64,000 bases of DNA from JAKFEE01 sp036675815 (GCA_036675815.1 JAKFEE010000028.1:1-64000); one strand, 5' to 3'. Counted from the stretch's first letter, positions 47,258 to 56,838 are shown. Program-made: numbers and translations. Notes: generated by a model not told the origin, from the sequence alone.

Positions 47258-48754
47258 TCATTCCGCGGCCATGTCGCGCGCCATCTCCGCCGCCACCAGT
47301 TGGTTCAGGCGCTGGCCTTCGGGATCGGCAAGGGCGGCCTTGTATCCTTCGACCAGCCGCCGCGCCGCTGCCTCGCCGTCTGCGCCGGGCCGCAACGCCG
47401 GCATGACCACCCGCTCCATCAGCAGTTCGTAACTGCGGCGGCCGCGCCGCTGGGTGTCGCCGTAGCCCTTGCGCAATCCGGGCAGCATGGCGATGGCACC
47501 GGCCAGCGCGACTGACGTCCGCGACGCCTGCGAAATGGCGGCAAGCCATTGCTCGATGGCCTGCTGCTCGGCGATGAAGCGCAGGGACCGCCGCCGCACC
47601 GCCTTCAGCCGTGCCAAGACACGCAGCAGTACGAATCCGGTGATGCTGGCGGCGTTGATCCGCAACGGCACGCCCCGGTCCAGCAAGTCGCGCCGTTCGC
47701 CCCAGGCCAGCAAGGGCCGGCCCAGTGCGGCCGGCAGGACGCTCGCCACCTCGTCGATGCCCGGCTTGAGATAGTCGACCACCCGGATCGGCAGGTCGCC
47801 GGCTCGCGCCTCCGCCCGCACCTGGGCCAGCCGCTCCGGCCGTGACTTGAGGTCGGCCACCCGGATGACATCCTCGTAGCTCATCCATAGCGCCAGTTGC
47901 CGGGCTGCCTCGGTCAGGACCGCGGGAGCCGCCTGGCTCAACGGCTGTAGCCGCTGCACGTAGAGCCTGGCGTAATCCGCGTCCTGGTAGTCGATCAGGC
48001 GCGCAAGTCCGTGCGCTACGATCTCGACAACCTCGGCTGGGAAGGCTTGCGCCGCATCGACAAATGCCGGCGGCACCGTCGGCATTACCGACGGTTCGTC
48101 CGGCGGCAGTGACACCTCGCCGCGGGCGACGCGCAGCCCGTGGGCGAAGCCGGCGAGATTGCCGTCGACCGCCTTGCCCGCCTCGCGGATGGCCTGCTCG
48201 AACGCCGACAGCGGCAGCGGCAACACACCGCTGCCGGCAATGGTGCCGAGCAGCACGGCGTTGAGCTGCAGCCGCCGCGTCTCGGCATCGGCCTTCGCAT
48301 CGAACAGGATGGCGCGTTTCGGCAAGCTCGCCGCGGCCTTGCGCAGGCGGGCGGCATCGGCACGCTCGTCGCCCATCGCCATCTTCTCGATGGTGGCGTA
48401 GACACGGTGGGTCGAGGCGATCAGCGTCGTGCGCTCGGGGCTGACGAAGCCGTTGCGCATGGCGCGCCCCGCTTCGACGAGTTCCGAGGCCACCATCAGG
48501 TCGATGGCACCGGCCACCGGGTAAAGCCCGAGCACCGGCCGCCGCGTCCCCAGCTCGGCGATGGGGACGGGAAAGATCTCGACGTAATAGGTGGTGGCGC
48601 CGGTGCGCTGGGCCACGCCGGGGATCGAGGTGCTTTGCGCCGGCAGGCCGGCGTGGTGCGCCGCGGCCACCAGCCAGTCGGTCAGCACGCCGCCACCCTC
48701 GCCGCCAAGCGCCGCGATCAGAATCGAAAGAGGCTTCGGGGAGGTGTTGGTCAT
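47258..48754 (-). CDS. iorB: Indolepyruvate ferredoxin oxidoreductase, beta subunit (extended)
   Basis: 498 aa. The N-terminal about 190 residues are the pyruvate ferredoxin oxidoreductase gamma-type domain (LSILIAALGGEGGGVLTDWL, VAQRTGATTYYVEIFPV). The remaining about 300 residues are the helical extension found in proteobacterial IorB. It oxidatively decarboxylates aryl-pyruvates from aromatic amino acids to aryl-acetyl-CoA with reduction of ferredoxin. The start overlaps the iorA stop by 4 bases. Confidence 0.92.
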   Translation of the reverse strand: MTNTSPKPLSILIAALGGEGGGVLTDWLVAAAHHAGLPAQSTSIPGVAQRTGATTYYVEIFPVPIAELGTRRPVLGLYPVAGAIDLMVASELVEAGRAMRNGFVSPERTTLIASTHRVYATIEKMAMGDERADAARLRKAAASLPKRAILFDAKADAETRRLQLNAVLLGTIAGSGVLPLPLSAFEQAIREAGKAVDGNLAGFAHGLRVARGEVSLPPDEPSVMPTVPPAFVDAAQAFPAEVVEIVAHGLARLIDYQDADYARLYVQRLQPLSQAAPAVLTEAARQLALWMSYEDVIRVADLKSRPERLAQVRAEARAGDLPIRVVDYLKPGIDEVASVLPAALGRPLLAWGERRDLLDRGVPLRINAASITGFVLLRVLARLKAVRRRSLRFIAEQQAIEQWLAAISQASRTSVALAGAIAMLPGLRKGYGDTQRRGRRSYELLMERVVMPALRPGADGEAAARRLVEGYKAALADPEGQRLNQLVAAEMARDMAAE

Positions 48755-50895
48755 CCCGCCATCTCCGCACGACGTGCGCCCGACAACCAGTCGATGGTCT
48801 TGCGCCGAAGACGATCCAGGCCTCGGTCGAAGGCGCCCGGGTTGTGAATGACCTCGGCGCGGTGGAACGACGGGCACAATCCCGCCGCATGGGCGACGTT
48901 GCCGCACAACCCGCAGCCGACGCAGTCCTCGGTGACATGCGCCACCGGGTCGCGCCGCAGGGGATCGGGATTGTCCTTGATGGTGAGGGTCGGGCAGCCC
49001 GAGAGCCGGATGCAGGAGTGATCGCCGGTGCAGGTGCTGGCATCGACGCCGAACTTGGTACGAACCACGCGCTCGCCGGCCTGCAGCTTGCGCGCCGTCG
49101 CCGGCTTGACCCGGCGCTGGCGGGCGAGCTGGCATTCGCCGCGGGCGATGATCACCTTGAGGCCGCCCTTGGCCGTGGTCATCGCCTTGCGCAGGGTCCT
49201 GCGCATTTTGCCGACATCGTAGCTGCGCACCACCTCGATCCAGCGCACGCCCAGACTGGTCAGCGCCGCTTCGATCGACAGCTTCGGCGCGCCCTGGCGG
49301 TTGCTCGACGACGATGGGATCGCCTGTTGCCCGGTGGCTGAGGCATAGCCGTTGTCGACGATGACGAGGACCGAATCGGTCTGGTTGAACACGGCGCCGC
49401 TCACCCCGGTGGCCAGGCCGTTATGCCAGAAGCCGCCGTCGCCCATCACCGAAATGACACGCTTGTCGAAGGCGTGGGCCACCGCCGGCGCGCTCGCCAG
49501 GCTGAAGCCGTAGCCGAGGACGGTATTGCCCATGTGAAAGGGCTCGAGCGTGGCGAAGGTGGTGCAGCCGATGTCGGCGGCGACGTGCACCTTGCCGTAG
49601 TCGCGTTCGGCCAGCTTCAACGCCGAGAACACCGGCCGTTCGGGGCAGCCGGTGCAGAAGCCGGGGGGACGGCGCGGCAGCTCGTCGCCCACCAGTTCGG
49701 CGGCTCGTTCTTTGGCCGCATCGAGCGCCGCCAGTTCGCGCCCGGCGGCAACCAGGTCGATGCCGTGGGGAACGGAGCCTTCGAGAAAGCGGACCAGACC
49801 GCGCAGGACCGTCTCGGCCGTGTACTCGCCGGCCATCGGCAGCACGGCCTTACCCACCAAGGTCGTGTCGATGGCGGCCTTGCGCAGCAGGGCGCCCACC
49901 GCCTGCTCGAGATGGTCGGGCTGGCCCTCCTCGACCATCAGCACCGCGCGCTTGCCGCGGCAGAAGGCTTCGATCTCGTCGGGCAGCAGCGGGTAGGTGA
50001 CGTTGAGGCACAGGATGGGAATGTCGCTGGCGCCGAAGGCATCGGCCAGGCCGAGCTGCTGGAGGGCGCGGATCACCGTGTTGTAGAGGCCGCCCTGCAG
50101 GATGATGCCGATGTCGTCGCGGGCGCCGTCGAAGCGCTCGTTCAGGCCATGGCTGGCGATGAACTGCAGGGCGCGCGGCAGGCGCACCTCGACCTTGTGC
50201 TTCTCCTGCACGTAGATCGAAGGCGGCAGGCAGATGCGGCCATAGTCACGGTTGGGATCGACCAGCGGGTCGTGCCGCTTGGAATGCGCCGCCGGCTTGT
50301 TGTCCTTGCAGACGAAACGGCCATGCATATGGCAGGCCCGGATGCGGAACTCCATCATCACCGGCGTGTTCGACGCCTCGGACAACTCGAACGCCCGCTC
50401 GATCAGTTCGACGAAACGGGCATGATCGGGACGCGGGTCCAGCAGCCACATCTGCGACTTCATGGCGAAGGCGTGGGTGCGTTCCTGAATGATCGACGAG
50501 CCCTCGCCGTAATCCTCGCCGAGGATGATCAGGGCACCGCCGATGACCCCGGCCGAGGCCAGATTCGACAGGGCATCCGAGGCGACGTTGGTGCCGACCG
50601 TCGATTTCCATACCGCGGCGCCGCGCAACGGATAATTGATCGAAGCACCGAGCATGGCGGCGGCGCCGGCCTCGTTGGCGTTGGCCTCGAAATGCACACC
50701 GAGGTCGTCGAGCAGGTCGCGCGCGTCGCCCAGCACGTCCATCAGGTGGGACACCGGCGCGCCCTGGTAGCCGCCGATGTACGAGACCCCGGCCTGCAGC
50801 AAGGCCTTGGTGATGGCCAGGATGCCCTCGCCCTCGAACACCTCGCCGTCACCCTGGCGCAGGAGCGCGATCTCCTTGGCAAAGGACCGTTCCAT
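48751..50895 (-). CDS. iorA: Indolepyruvate ferredoxin oxidoreductase, alpha subunit
   Basis: 714 aa from ATG 50895, preceded by GGAAGGGGAG. An N-terminal POR-like domain (ALLQAGVSYIGGYQGAPVSH) is followed by a TPP-binding domain with GDGGFWHNGLATGVSG. C-terminal ferredoxin-like Cys motifs lie in CTGDHSCIRLSGCPTL and CVGCGLCGNVAHAAGLCPSF. It holds thiamine diphosphate and [4Fe-4S] clusters and acts with IorB in aerobic or microaerobic aromatic amino acid catabolism. iorA and iorB form a two-gene overlapping operon. Confidence 0.94.
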   Translation of the reverse strand: MERSFAKEIALLRQGDGEVFEGEGILAITKALLQAGVSYIGGYQGAPVSHLMDVLGDARDLLDDLGVHFEANANEAGAAAMLGASINYPLRGAAVWKSTVGTNVASDALSNLASAGVIGGALIILGEDYGEGSSIIQERTHAFAMKSQMWLLDPRPDHARFVELIERAFELSEASNTPVMMEFRIRACHMHGRFVCKDNKPAAHSKRHDPLVDPNRDYGRICLPPSIYVQEKHKVEVRLPRALQFIASHGLNERFDGARDDIGIILQGGLYNTVIRALQQLGLADAFGASDIPILCLNVTYPLLPDEIEAFCRGKRAVLMVEEGQPDHLEQAVGALLRKAAIDTTLVGKAVLPMAGEYTAETVLRGLVRFLEGSVPHGIDLVAAGRELAALDAAKERAAELVGDELPRRPPGFCTGCPERPVFSALKLAERDYGKVHVAADIGCTTFATLEPFHMGNTVLGYGFSLASAPAVAHAFDKRVISVMGDGGFWHNGLATGVSGAVFNQTDSVLVIVDNGYASATGQQAIPSSSSNRQGAPKLSIEAALTSLGVRWIEVVRSYDVGKMRRTLRKAMTTAKGGLKVIIARGECQLARQRRVKPATARKLQAGERVVRTKFGVDASTCTGDHSCIRLSGCPTLTIKDNPDPLRRDPVAHVTEDCVGCGLCGNVAHAAGLCPSFHRAEVIHNPGAFDRGLDRLRRKTIDWLSGARRAEMAG

Positions 50896-51317
50896 TGCGC
50901 TCCCCTTCCACCTACATTGGAATCATTGTTACTCAAATCTTGTATAGCAGGGCCGCTGACGCCGCATCAAGGGTATGCCGGCCCCCAATCAAAAGCCATA
51001 GTAGTGCGCATGATCCGACCGCGTGCGTTGCCCATGAACGGGCGATGCGCCGTCGTGGACCGCTTTGGCCGTTTCGAGTAGAAGAGGGCCTGCCGCGTCG
51101 GGCCTCGATGAGAGCTAAGGGCGTGTGAAGGAATCGGTCGTTTGTTTCGTCATTCCCGCGAAAGCGGGAATCCATCGCTGAACCGCACGACATCGGTAGC
51201 TCGGGTGCCGTGCGGCCCCAATATGGAGCCCCGCTTTCGCGGGGGTGACGGAAAAGGGAATTCCTTCACACGCTCTAAGGGCGCGCGCGGTGGCGCCAGA
51301 TGGAGAGTTTCGCGCAT
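50896..51317. other. 422-base intergenic region holding a MITE-like element
   Basis: No gene is visible. The left 200 bases must carry the iorA promoter; the right part is the repeat element at 51121-51274. This region marks the left border of the predicted sphingolipid locus. Confidence 0.5.
51121..51274. mobile_element. MITE-like element of repeat family 2
   Basis: The terminal inverted repeats GCGTGTGAAGGAAT (51121-51134) and ATTCCTTCACACGC (51260-51273) are perfect over 14 bp. CTAAGGGCG occurs at 51115-51123 and again at 51275-51283, a direct repeat overlapping and flanking the element, as a target duplication would. Inside are two facing hairpins, CATTCCCGCGAAAGCGGGAA (51150-51169) and CCCCGCTTTCGCGGGG (51229-51244). 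It is about 154 bp with no coding capacity. Confidence 0.7.
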
Positions 51318-52682
51318 ATGACGTCAGCCCCCGATGACAGGGAAGCACCGCGGCGTGGCCTCGGCCATTGGCTGTCTGACGTCGTTCTGCGCCGGATGTT
51401 TCGCAACGGCCTGATCCTGTTGAGCGGGCGGACGCTGAACGCCGTGCTCAATGTCGCGACCATGGCGCTTGCCGTCCGCGCCTTGGGCCTCGAGGCCTTC
51501 GGCGTTCTGGTGCTGATCCACACCTATACCCAGGCCATCGGCGACCTCGCCAAGTTCCAGTCGTGGCAGGCGGTGCTGCGCTATGGCACACCAGCGCTGG
51601 CCGGCGGGCGCACCCACGATTTCCAAAGGCTGATCCGTTTCACCATGCTGCTCGATGGCGCCAGCGCCGCCGCGGCAACGCTGATCGCCATGGCCGGCGC
51701 CTGGGTCATCGGCCCGCTGCTCGGCTGGCCGGCCGACGTGATACCGATGGCGGCCCTCTATGGCGTCTCGGTGGTGTTCATGGTGACGGCGACCCCCACC
51801 GGCCTATTGCGCCTGTTCGACCGCTTCGACCTGCTGGCGACGCAGAATTCGGCGGCGTCGCTCGTGCGCCTGATCGGCGCCGGCATCGTCTTTCTCGCCG
51901 GCGGCGGCCTGATCGCCTTCCTCGTCGTTTGGTTCCTGTCCCGCCTAATGGCGGGCGTGGTCCTCATCGGCAGCGCCTGGCGCGAGGTGATCAAGCGCGG
52001 CCTGTGGAAGGGGGCAGCGCCGGGCTGGCGAGGCCTGACGCAGGGCTTCGACGGCATCTGGAAATTCGTGTGGTCGACCAATCTCAACACCACCATCGGC
52101 CTCGGCTTCAACGAATTCGCCACGCTGCTGACCGGCGGTCTGCTCGGGCCGGCCGAGGCCGGCCTGTACCGGATCGCGCGGCAGATCGCCAGTGCCCTGT
52201 CGAAGCCGGCGCAACTGCTGATTCAGGTGGTCTATCCCGAGTTCGCGCGCCTGGTCGCCGACGGCCGTATGGGCGAGTTGCGCCGGCTCATGGTCCGCTC
52301 GATCGTTCTGGCCGGGGGCGGTGCGGCCATCGCCATGGCGGTCCTGGTGGTGGCCGGCCCCCTGCTGCTGCGCCTGATCGGCAGCGACGAGGCGGTGGCG
52401 GCGTACCAGGTGTTGCTGTGGCTCGGCATGGCGTCGCTGATCGATCTGTGGGCGTTCCCGCTCGAGCCCGCCTTGATCTCCACCGGGCGCGCCGGCGTCG
52501 CCGCCACGGTGCGCGTCATGGTGGTAACCATCTACGTTCCTGTGCTGATCCTGTGCATCCACCAGTTCGGGCTGTTGGGCACCGGCATGGCTGCGGTGGC
52601 GGCGGCACTGATGCTGCTCACCGGCCAATTGTTGCCTACCCTGGCGGCTGTTCGCGGGCGCTCCACCGCTCCGGCCGAGTGA
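51318..52682 (+). CDS. Polysaccharide/lipid-linked oligosaccharide flippase-like membrane protein (MOP superfamily)
   Basis: 454 aa from ATG 51318 (MTSAPDDREAPRRG) with GGAGAG 9 bases before; ATG 51300 is possible. About 12-14 transmembrane segments. The N-terminal block NGLILLSGRTLNAVLNVATM and the central LGFNEFATLLTGGLLGPAEA are typical of Wzx/lipopolysaccharide-biosynthesis flippases. It could move a lipid-linked sugar or a modified lipid across the inner membrane. Its position next to lipid headgroup genes suggests it serves the same envelope pathway. Confidence 0.8.
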   Translation: MTSAPDDREAPRRGLGHWLSDVVLRRMFRNGLILLSGRTLNAVLNVATMALAVRALGLEAFGVLVLIHTYTQAIGDLAKFQSWQAVLRYGTPALAGGRTHDFQRLIRFTMLLDGASAAAATLIAMAGAWVIGPLLGWPADVIPMAALYGVSVVFMVTATPTGLLRLFDRFDLLATQNSAASLVRLIGAGIVFLAGGGLIAFLVVWFLSRLMAGVVLIGSAWREVIKRGLWKGAAPGWRGLTQGFDGIWKFVWSTNLNTTIGLGFNEFATLLTGGLLGPAEAGLYRIARQIASALSKPAQLLIQVVYPEFARLVADGRMGELRRLMVRSIVLAGGGAAIAMAVLVVAGPLLLRLIGSDEAVAAYQVLLWLGMASLIDLWAFPLEPALISTGRAGVAATVRVMVVTIYVPVLILCIHQFGLLGTGMAAVAAALMLLTGQLLPTLAAVRGRSTAPAE

Positions 52683-52863
52683 GTTTTCGAACAGCGCCAC
52701 GTAGTCGTCACATGCCGCTGAGATTGACCAGCGACGCGCGTGCGTCTTAAAGCCCCCGCCCGCCAAACGGCATCACATCTAACGAATAGCAGACCGCCGC
52801 GGTAGCCCAAAAGTCTTGACGCCGGCCATCCGAACCGCCGACTATCCAGCAGCATTATCGGCG

Positions 52864-52897
52864 TATCCTTTGGGGATCGCCTGATACCCAAAGGATA
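52864..52897 (+). promoter_or_regulatory. Perfect 11-bp hairpin upstream of the nucleotidyltransferase gene
   Basis: TATCCTTTGGG (52864-52874) and CCCAAAGGATA (52887-52897) pair perfectly around a 12-base loop, 14 bases before GTG 52912 and just before the weak Shine-Dalgarno. It is an operator or leader-structure candidate for this gene. Confidence 0.5.
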
Positions 52898-52911
52898 GGG
52901 GCAAGACAAGC

Positions 52912-53676
52912 GTGAAGGCGATCATCCTTAGCGCCGGTCAGGGGAAGCGGCTGGCACCGCTGACCGATGACAGGCCGAAGTGCCTGCTGCCGCTGGCCGG
53001 CCGTAGCATCCTGGAATGGCAAATCCGGGCGCTGGCCGACAACGGCATTACCGAAGCCGTCGTGGTCACCGGCTTTCGTGCGGACGCTGTCGAACGCGAG
53101 GTGGCGCGCCTGCGCTTCCCAGGCATCCGTGTCCGCTGCCTGTTCAACCCGTTCTATGCCGTGGCCGACAATGTCGGCAGTTGCTTCGTGGCGCGCCATG
53201 AGATGACCGGCGACTTCGTCCTGCTCAACGGCGACACCCTGTTCGAGCCGGATGTGCTGGCCACCGCCCTGGCGGGGGCGGAGGCGCCGGTGACGGTGAC
53301 CATCGACCGCAAGGCACGCTACGACGATGACGACATGAAGGTCATCCTGGCCGCTGGCCGCCTGCGGCGCATCGGCAAGCAGCTGCCCTTCGACGACATC
53401 GACGGCGAATCGATCGGCCTCCTGGTGTTTAGGGGCGATGGCGGCGCGCGTTTCTGCGCCGGGCTCGACCGGCGGCTGCGCCTCGAGGGTGGCTTGCGCT
53501 GCTGGTACCTGTCGGTGGTGGACGAACTGGCCGGCGACGACGTGGTCGGCGTCACCTCGATCCATGGCCGCCAGTGGGCCGAAGTCGATTTCCCGATGGA
53601 CGTGGCCCGGGCGGAAGCGCTGGCCCGCGGCTGGCTCGGCGCCGAACAGCCGCTGTGCGAGGAAGCGTCGGGCTAG
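52912..53676 (+). CDS. Sugar/choline-phosphate nucleotidyltransferase-like protein
   Basis: 254 aa from GTG 52912. The NTP-transferase signature SAGQGKRLAPLTDDRPKCLL (residues 7-26) is intact, with Mg-binding LLNGDTLFEPDVL and a second acidic site (DFPMDVARAEAL) near the end. This layout (LicC-like/glucose-1-phosphate nucleotidyltransferase) makes CDP- or UDP-activated polar groups such as CDP-choline. In this setting it could supply an activated headgroup. It converges on the next gene; the four bases CTAG (53673-53676) provide both stop codons. Confidence 0.82.
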   Translation: MKAIILSAGQGKRLAPLTDDRPKCLLPLAGRSILEWQIRALADNGITEAVVVTGFRADAVEREVARLRFPGIRVRCLFNPFYAVADNVGSCFVARHEMTGDFVLLNGDTLFEPDVLATALAGAEAPVTVTIDRKARYDDDDMKVILAAGRLRRIGKQLPFDDIDGESIGLLVFRGDGGARFCAGLDRRLRLEGGLRCWYLSVVDELAGDDVVGVTSIHGRQWAEVDFPMDVARAEALARGWLGAEQPLCEEASG

Positions 53677-54455
53677 CCCGCCCGACGCAGCACCGCCTCG
53701 GCGATCACTATGTCGGCCTCCTTGTCGACGTCGATCGCCGCCTCGGCGAACGGCATGTCGACGATGGCCAGATGCGCGTCGGCGCGGCGGGCCAAGGATC
53801 GCAGCGCCTGCGACAGCGACAGCCACCCGGCGGCGTAGCGCAGCGCCGTCAGCCACCCCACCTGCCGCATCATGGTCAAGGGCCGCTTGCGGTTGTCCTC
53901 GACCCGGCGCCAGAAGGCGACGCTGCGGCGCGCCGCCGGCGTGGTGAAGGCGAACAGGTTGCAGCCGCTGTACGCGCCGTCGCGGAAGCGCAGATAGGTG
54001 CGGCGAACCCCCGGATAGACCGCTTCGATGGTCTCGGCGCGGGCCAAGGCCGCCACCGCGTCGGCCTCGGCCGGCAGGTGCGACAGGAAGTAGTCGACCA
54101 TTGCCGGGGTCATCAGCGCATTGTCGGCGGTGGTGACCAGCAATGGCCCGTCCGTCTGCTCCAGCATCTTGAGCACGCTGCGGCTGGGCGAGGGTTCGGC
54201 CGGAATGACGCTGAGGTAGCCTTCGGCGGCCAGGCGCGCCAATGCGGGGAGTTCCAACAGCGCCTCGCTCCGCTCAATCACGACCGCCACCCGGCCGATC
54301 CGCGGCACCGCCCGCAGCGTCTCGACCACCCTGACCACCATCGGCACGCCGCCAATCGGCGCCAGCGCCTTGTGCGAGACCCCGGCCGCGGCCGCCACCG
54401 GGTCGGCGGCACCGCTACGGCTGCCGGCGAGGATCAGTGCGGTCAGCGTGGTCAT
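53673..54455 (-). CDS. NTP-transferase domain protein (MobA-like)
   Basis: 260 aa. The start TALILAGSRSGAADPVAAAA and HKALAPIGGVPMVVRVVETL form the MobA-like NTP-binding loop, and VTTADNALMTP is the metal site in an altered form. The block YSGCNLFAFTTPAARRSVAF is typical of a group found beside CDP-alcohol phosphotransferases. Bifunctional IPCT-DIPPS enzymes of other organisms join such a domain to a CDP-alcohol phosphotransferase, so it may make a CDP-polyol. ATG 54455 overlaps the stop of the acyltransferase gene (ATGA). Confidence 0.75.
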   Translation of the reverse strand: MTTLTALILAGSRSGAADPVAAAAGVSHKALAPIGGVPMVVRVVETLRAVPRIGRVAVVIERSEALLELPALARLAAEGYLSVIPAEPSPSRSVLKMLEQTDGPLLVTTADNALMTPAMVDYFLSHLPAEADAVAALARAETIEAVYPGVRRTYLRFRDGAYSGCNLFAFTTPAARRSVAFWRRVEDNRKRPLTMMRQVGWLTALRYAAGWLSLSQALRSLARRADAHLAIVDMPFAEAAIDVDKEADIVIAEAVLRRAG

Positions 54456-55615
54456 AGGCTCTTTCCATAGATTCGATAGGTCTTGTAGGCGCGCCCGCCG
54501 AGGGCCTCGGCCAGCCGCCGCATCGGCTCGTTGTCTTCGAGGACCCACGACATCTCGATGGTGTCCATGCGGGCCGCCGTCGCCCCCTGCCGCACCGCCT
54601 CGACGACGCGCAGCGCCAGTACCGACCCCAGCATGGTCTCGGCGTAGCGGCGGCGCACCCCCATCAGCGGCACGCGTCCCGTACGCACGCCCGATACCTT
54701 GAGCCGCCACAGCAGCTTGGCCCAGCCGAAGGGCAGGAGGCGCCCGTCCAGATCGGCAATCGCCTCGTTGAGGTTCGGCAGGCACACGGCGAAGGCCGCC
54801 GGCTCGCCACGCACCTCGGCAAGCCACACCAGACGCTCGCTGATCAGCGCCCGCATCTGCTTGGCCATGGCGTCGGTCTCTTCGGCGCTGAGCGGCACGA
54901 AGCCCCAGTTGCCGCCCCAGGCGTCGTTGAAGATGTCGGTAATGGCGCGGATCTCGCGGTCGTAGTCCTTCATGCGCAACGGCCGCAGCACGGCGCCCTC
55001 GGGCAGCGGCCGCGTCAACAGGACGGCGGCGGGCGGCGGCTTCGGTGCGGCGGTCTCGACGATATAGGCGAGGACATCCTTTTCCTTGGCGTAGCCCAGC
55101 TCCTCCAGGCGGGGGCCGACATAGGGCCGGTCATGGCCCATCAGCAGCATCGGCGGCGTGTCGAAGCCATCGACCAACAGGCCGGTCTCCTCGTTGATCG
55201 ACAGATTGAACGGGCCGAAAACGCGGCCGATTCCCTGCTCGCGCAACCAGCCCTCGGCGGTGGCGGTCAGCGCCGCGAACACCGCCGGGTCGTCCTCGCC
55301 GGCGATCATGCCGAAATGGCCCTCGCCGGGGCCGTGGAGCGCTGGCGCCAGCGGGTCGATCTGGGCGCTGATCCGCCCGATCGGGCGGTCGCCGCGGCGC
55401 GCCAACCACAAGCGCACGCGGGCCCGCCGCAGGAACGGATTATGCCGTGGGTCGAGCGCCTGGCGCCGCTCGAGCAGCAGCGGCGGGCACCACTGCGGGT
55501 CGTCGCGATGGAGCGCGAACGGCAGGCGGATGAAGGCGTCGAGATCGGCCTTCGACGTCACCGGGGTGACACGGAGATCGCCGGCCAGCGCCGGGGGGTG
55601 GACGTCGCGGGCCAT
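54452..55615 (-). CDS. BcerS/YghO-family acyltransferase (candidate bacterial ceramide synthase)
   Basis: 387 aa, GNAT-type fold without transmembrane segments. The N-terminal FIRLPFALHRDDPQWCPPLL, the middle VFGPFNLSINEETGLLVDGF with PPMLLMGHDRPYV, and the C-terminal TIEMSWVLEDNEPMRRLAEA are the pattern of the YghO-like family, whose studied Caulobacter member is the bacterial ceramide synthase that N-acylates the sphingoid base. Its gene neighbours (lipid kinase, CDP-alcohol transferases, LptFG-like permeases) strengthen this call. It starts 2 bases after the stop of the CDP-alcohol transferase gene. Confidence 0.72.
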   Translation of the reverse strand: MARDVHPPALAGDLRVTPVTSKADLDAFIRLPFALHRDDPQWCPPLLLERRQALDPRHNPFLRRARVRLWLARRGDRPIGRISAQIDPLAPALHGPGEGHFGMIAGEDDPAVFAALTATAEGWLREQGIGRVFGPFNLSINEETGLLVDGFDTPPMLLMGHDRPYVGPRLEELGYAKEKDVLAYIVETAAPKPPPAAVLLTRPLPEGAVLRPLRMKDYDREIRAITDIFNDAWGGNWGFVPLSAEETDAMAKQMRALISERLVWLAEVRGEPAAFAVCLPNLNEAIADLDGRLLPFGWAKLLWRLKVSGVRTGRVPLMGVRRRYAETMLGSVLALRVVEAVRQGATAARMDTIEMSWVLEDNEPMRRLAEALGGRAYKTYRIYGKSL

Positions 55616-55617
55616 GC

Positions 55618-56838
55618 TCAGCTCGCGTGCATCCGCCGCGACCGCGGGAACAGCCAGCAGGTGCGCCCCAGGTGCCAGAGCATGGTCAGCCCCTGCCAGG
55701 CGACCACCGCATAAAATGCCGCTTCGCCAAGGCCGGCGACCAGCCCCAGCGTGAAGACCACCATGTTGGTGTTGCGCCGCGCGATCCAGGTCCGCACCGC
55801 GCCATCGAGCGCCGTCATCGCGTGCAGGCCGCGCTTGAAGCGCGCCTTGGCCACCATCAGCACCAGCCGATCGGCGACGTAGAAGGCGAACAGCCACAGC
55901 ATGGCGATGGCAAGCGGATCATCGGGGCCGCGCGCGCCCAGCCCCCACGCCCACGCCGCATACCACAGCGGCGGGTGGACGATGTCGAGGCCGTGATCGA
56001 GCACGTTGCCGATGGGCGAGTCGGTGAGGGTCACGCGCGCCACCTTGCCATCGACGCTGTCGAGCACCGACATCAGATAGCCCATGCCCAAGCCGGCCCA
56101 CCACCAACCGGCGGCAAAGGCGGGCACGGCGGCGAAGGCCAGGACGATGCTGAGCAGTGTGATCCAGTTGGGATGGATCTGCCGGCGGGTGCACAGCTTG
56201 ACCAGCACCCAGACCAGCGGCGGATACACCCACTTGGTCAAGAAATCGGTGGAGCCCTTGTAATTGGCGAGAAACAGGCGGCGCTCGATCTGTCGCGCCA
56301 CCGCCGCATCCGGCACCGCCTGCAGGTAATAGGGCACCGATCGCCGCAGGGTTTTCACGAAGCTGGGGAAGGCCTCGGGCGCCAATGTCGGAACCGCGCC
56401 GCCTGCGGCCAGCCTCTGCGCGGCCTCCAGCACCGATGCGGCGCCGTCTGGTACCACCGCGGCCGTGGTCAGCCGCAGCACAGCCGCCCGCTCCGCGCCG
56501 GCGCCGCCGAACGCGGCAAGGGAATCGGTGCCGGAGGCCATGAACTCCAGCAGGCGCGGGTCGACGAGTGCGGCGGCGTCCAAGACCAGTACCGGCTCGC
56601 CGCCGGCTTCCGCCACCGTCCGCGCCAACCGCTGGCCCGCCGGCCCCTCCTCCCGCCGATACTCGACCGGCAACTTCGTGGCCGTGGGACGCGCCGGTGG
56701 CTTGGCGCCGGACAGGATGACCGCCTGGGGCGCCGGGCTGAGCTTGGCGATGGCCCGCAGATGACGCTCGAGCGGCGCCAGGCCAAACACGGGTTGGGCG
56801 GCGGCAAGGCCGTCGATGTCGATCCAGATCCGCATCAT
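55618..56838 (-). CDS. CDP-alcohol phosphotransferase with N-terminal extra domain (paralogue 1)
   Basis: 406 aa. The signature DxxDGxxAR-x8-GxxxDxxxD is perfect, with D260, D263, G264, A267-R268, G277, D281 and D285. About six transmembrane helices follow residue 200. The first about 185 residues form a Rossmann-like domain resembling a degenerate nucleotidyltransferase, as in IPCT-DIPPS fusions, but without an intact NTP loop. It should transfer a phospho-alcohol from a CDP-linked substrate. ATG 56838 overlaps the LptG-like stop. The paralogue is at 61071. Confidence 0.87.
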   Translation of the reverse strand: MMRIWIDIDGLAAAQPVFGLAPLERHLRAIAKLSPAPQAVILSGAKPPARPTATKLPVEYRREEGPAGQRLARTVAEAGGEPVLVLDAAALVDPRLLEFMASGTDSLAAFGGAGAERAAVLRLTTAAVVPDGAASVLEAAQRLAAGGAVPTLAPEAFPSFVKTLRRSVPYYLQAVPDAAVARQIERRLFLANYKGSTDFLTKWVYPPLVWVLVKLCTRRQIHPNWITLLSIVLAFAAVPAFAAGWWWAGLGMGYLMSVLDSVDGKVARVTLTDSPIGNVLDHGLDIVHPPLWYAAWAWGLGARGPDDPLAIAMLWLFAFYVADRLVLMVAKARFKRGLHAMTALDGAVRTWIARRNTNMVVFTLGLVAGLGEAAFYAVVAWQGLTMLWHLGRTCWLFPRSRRMHAS

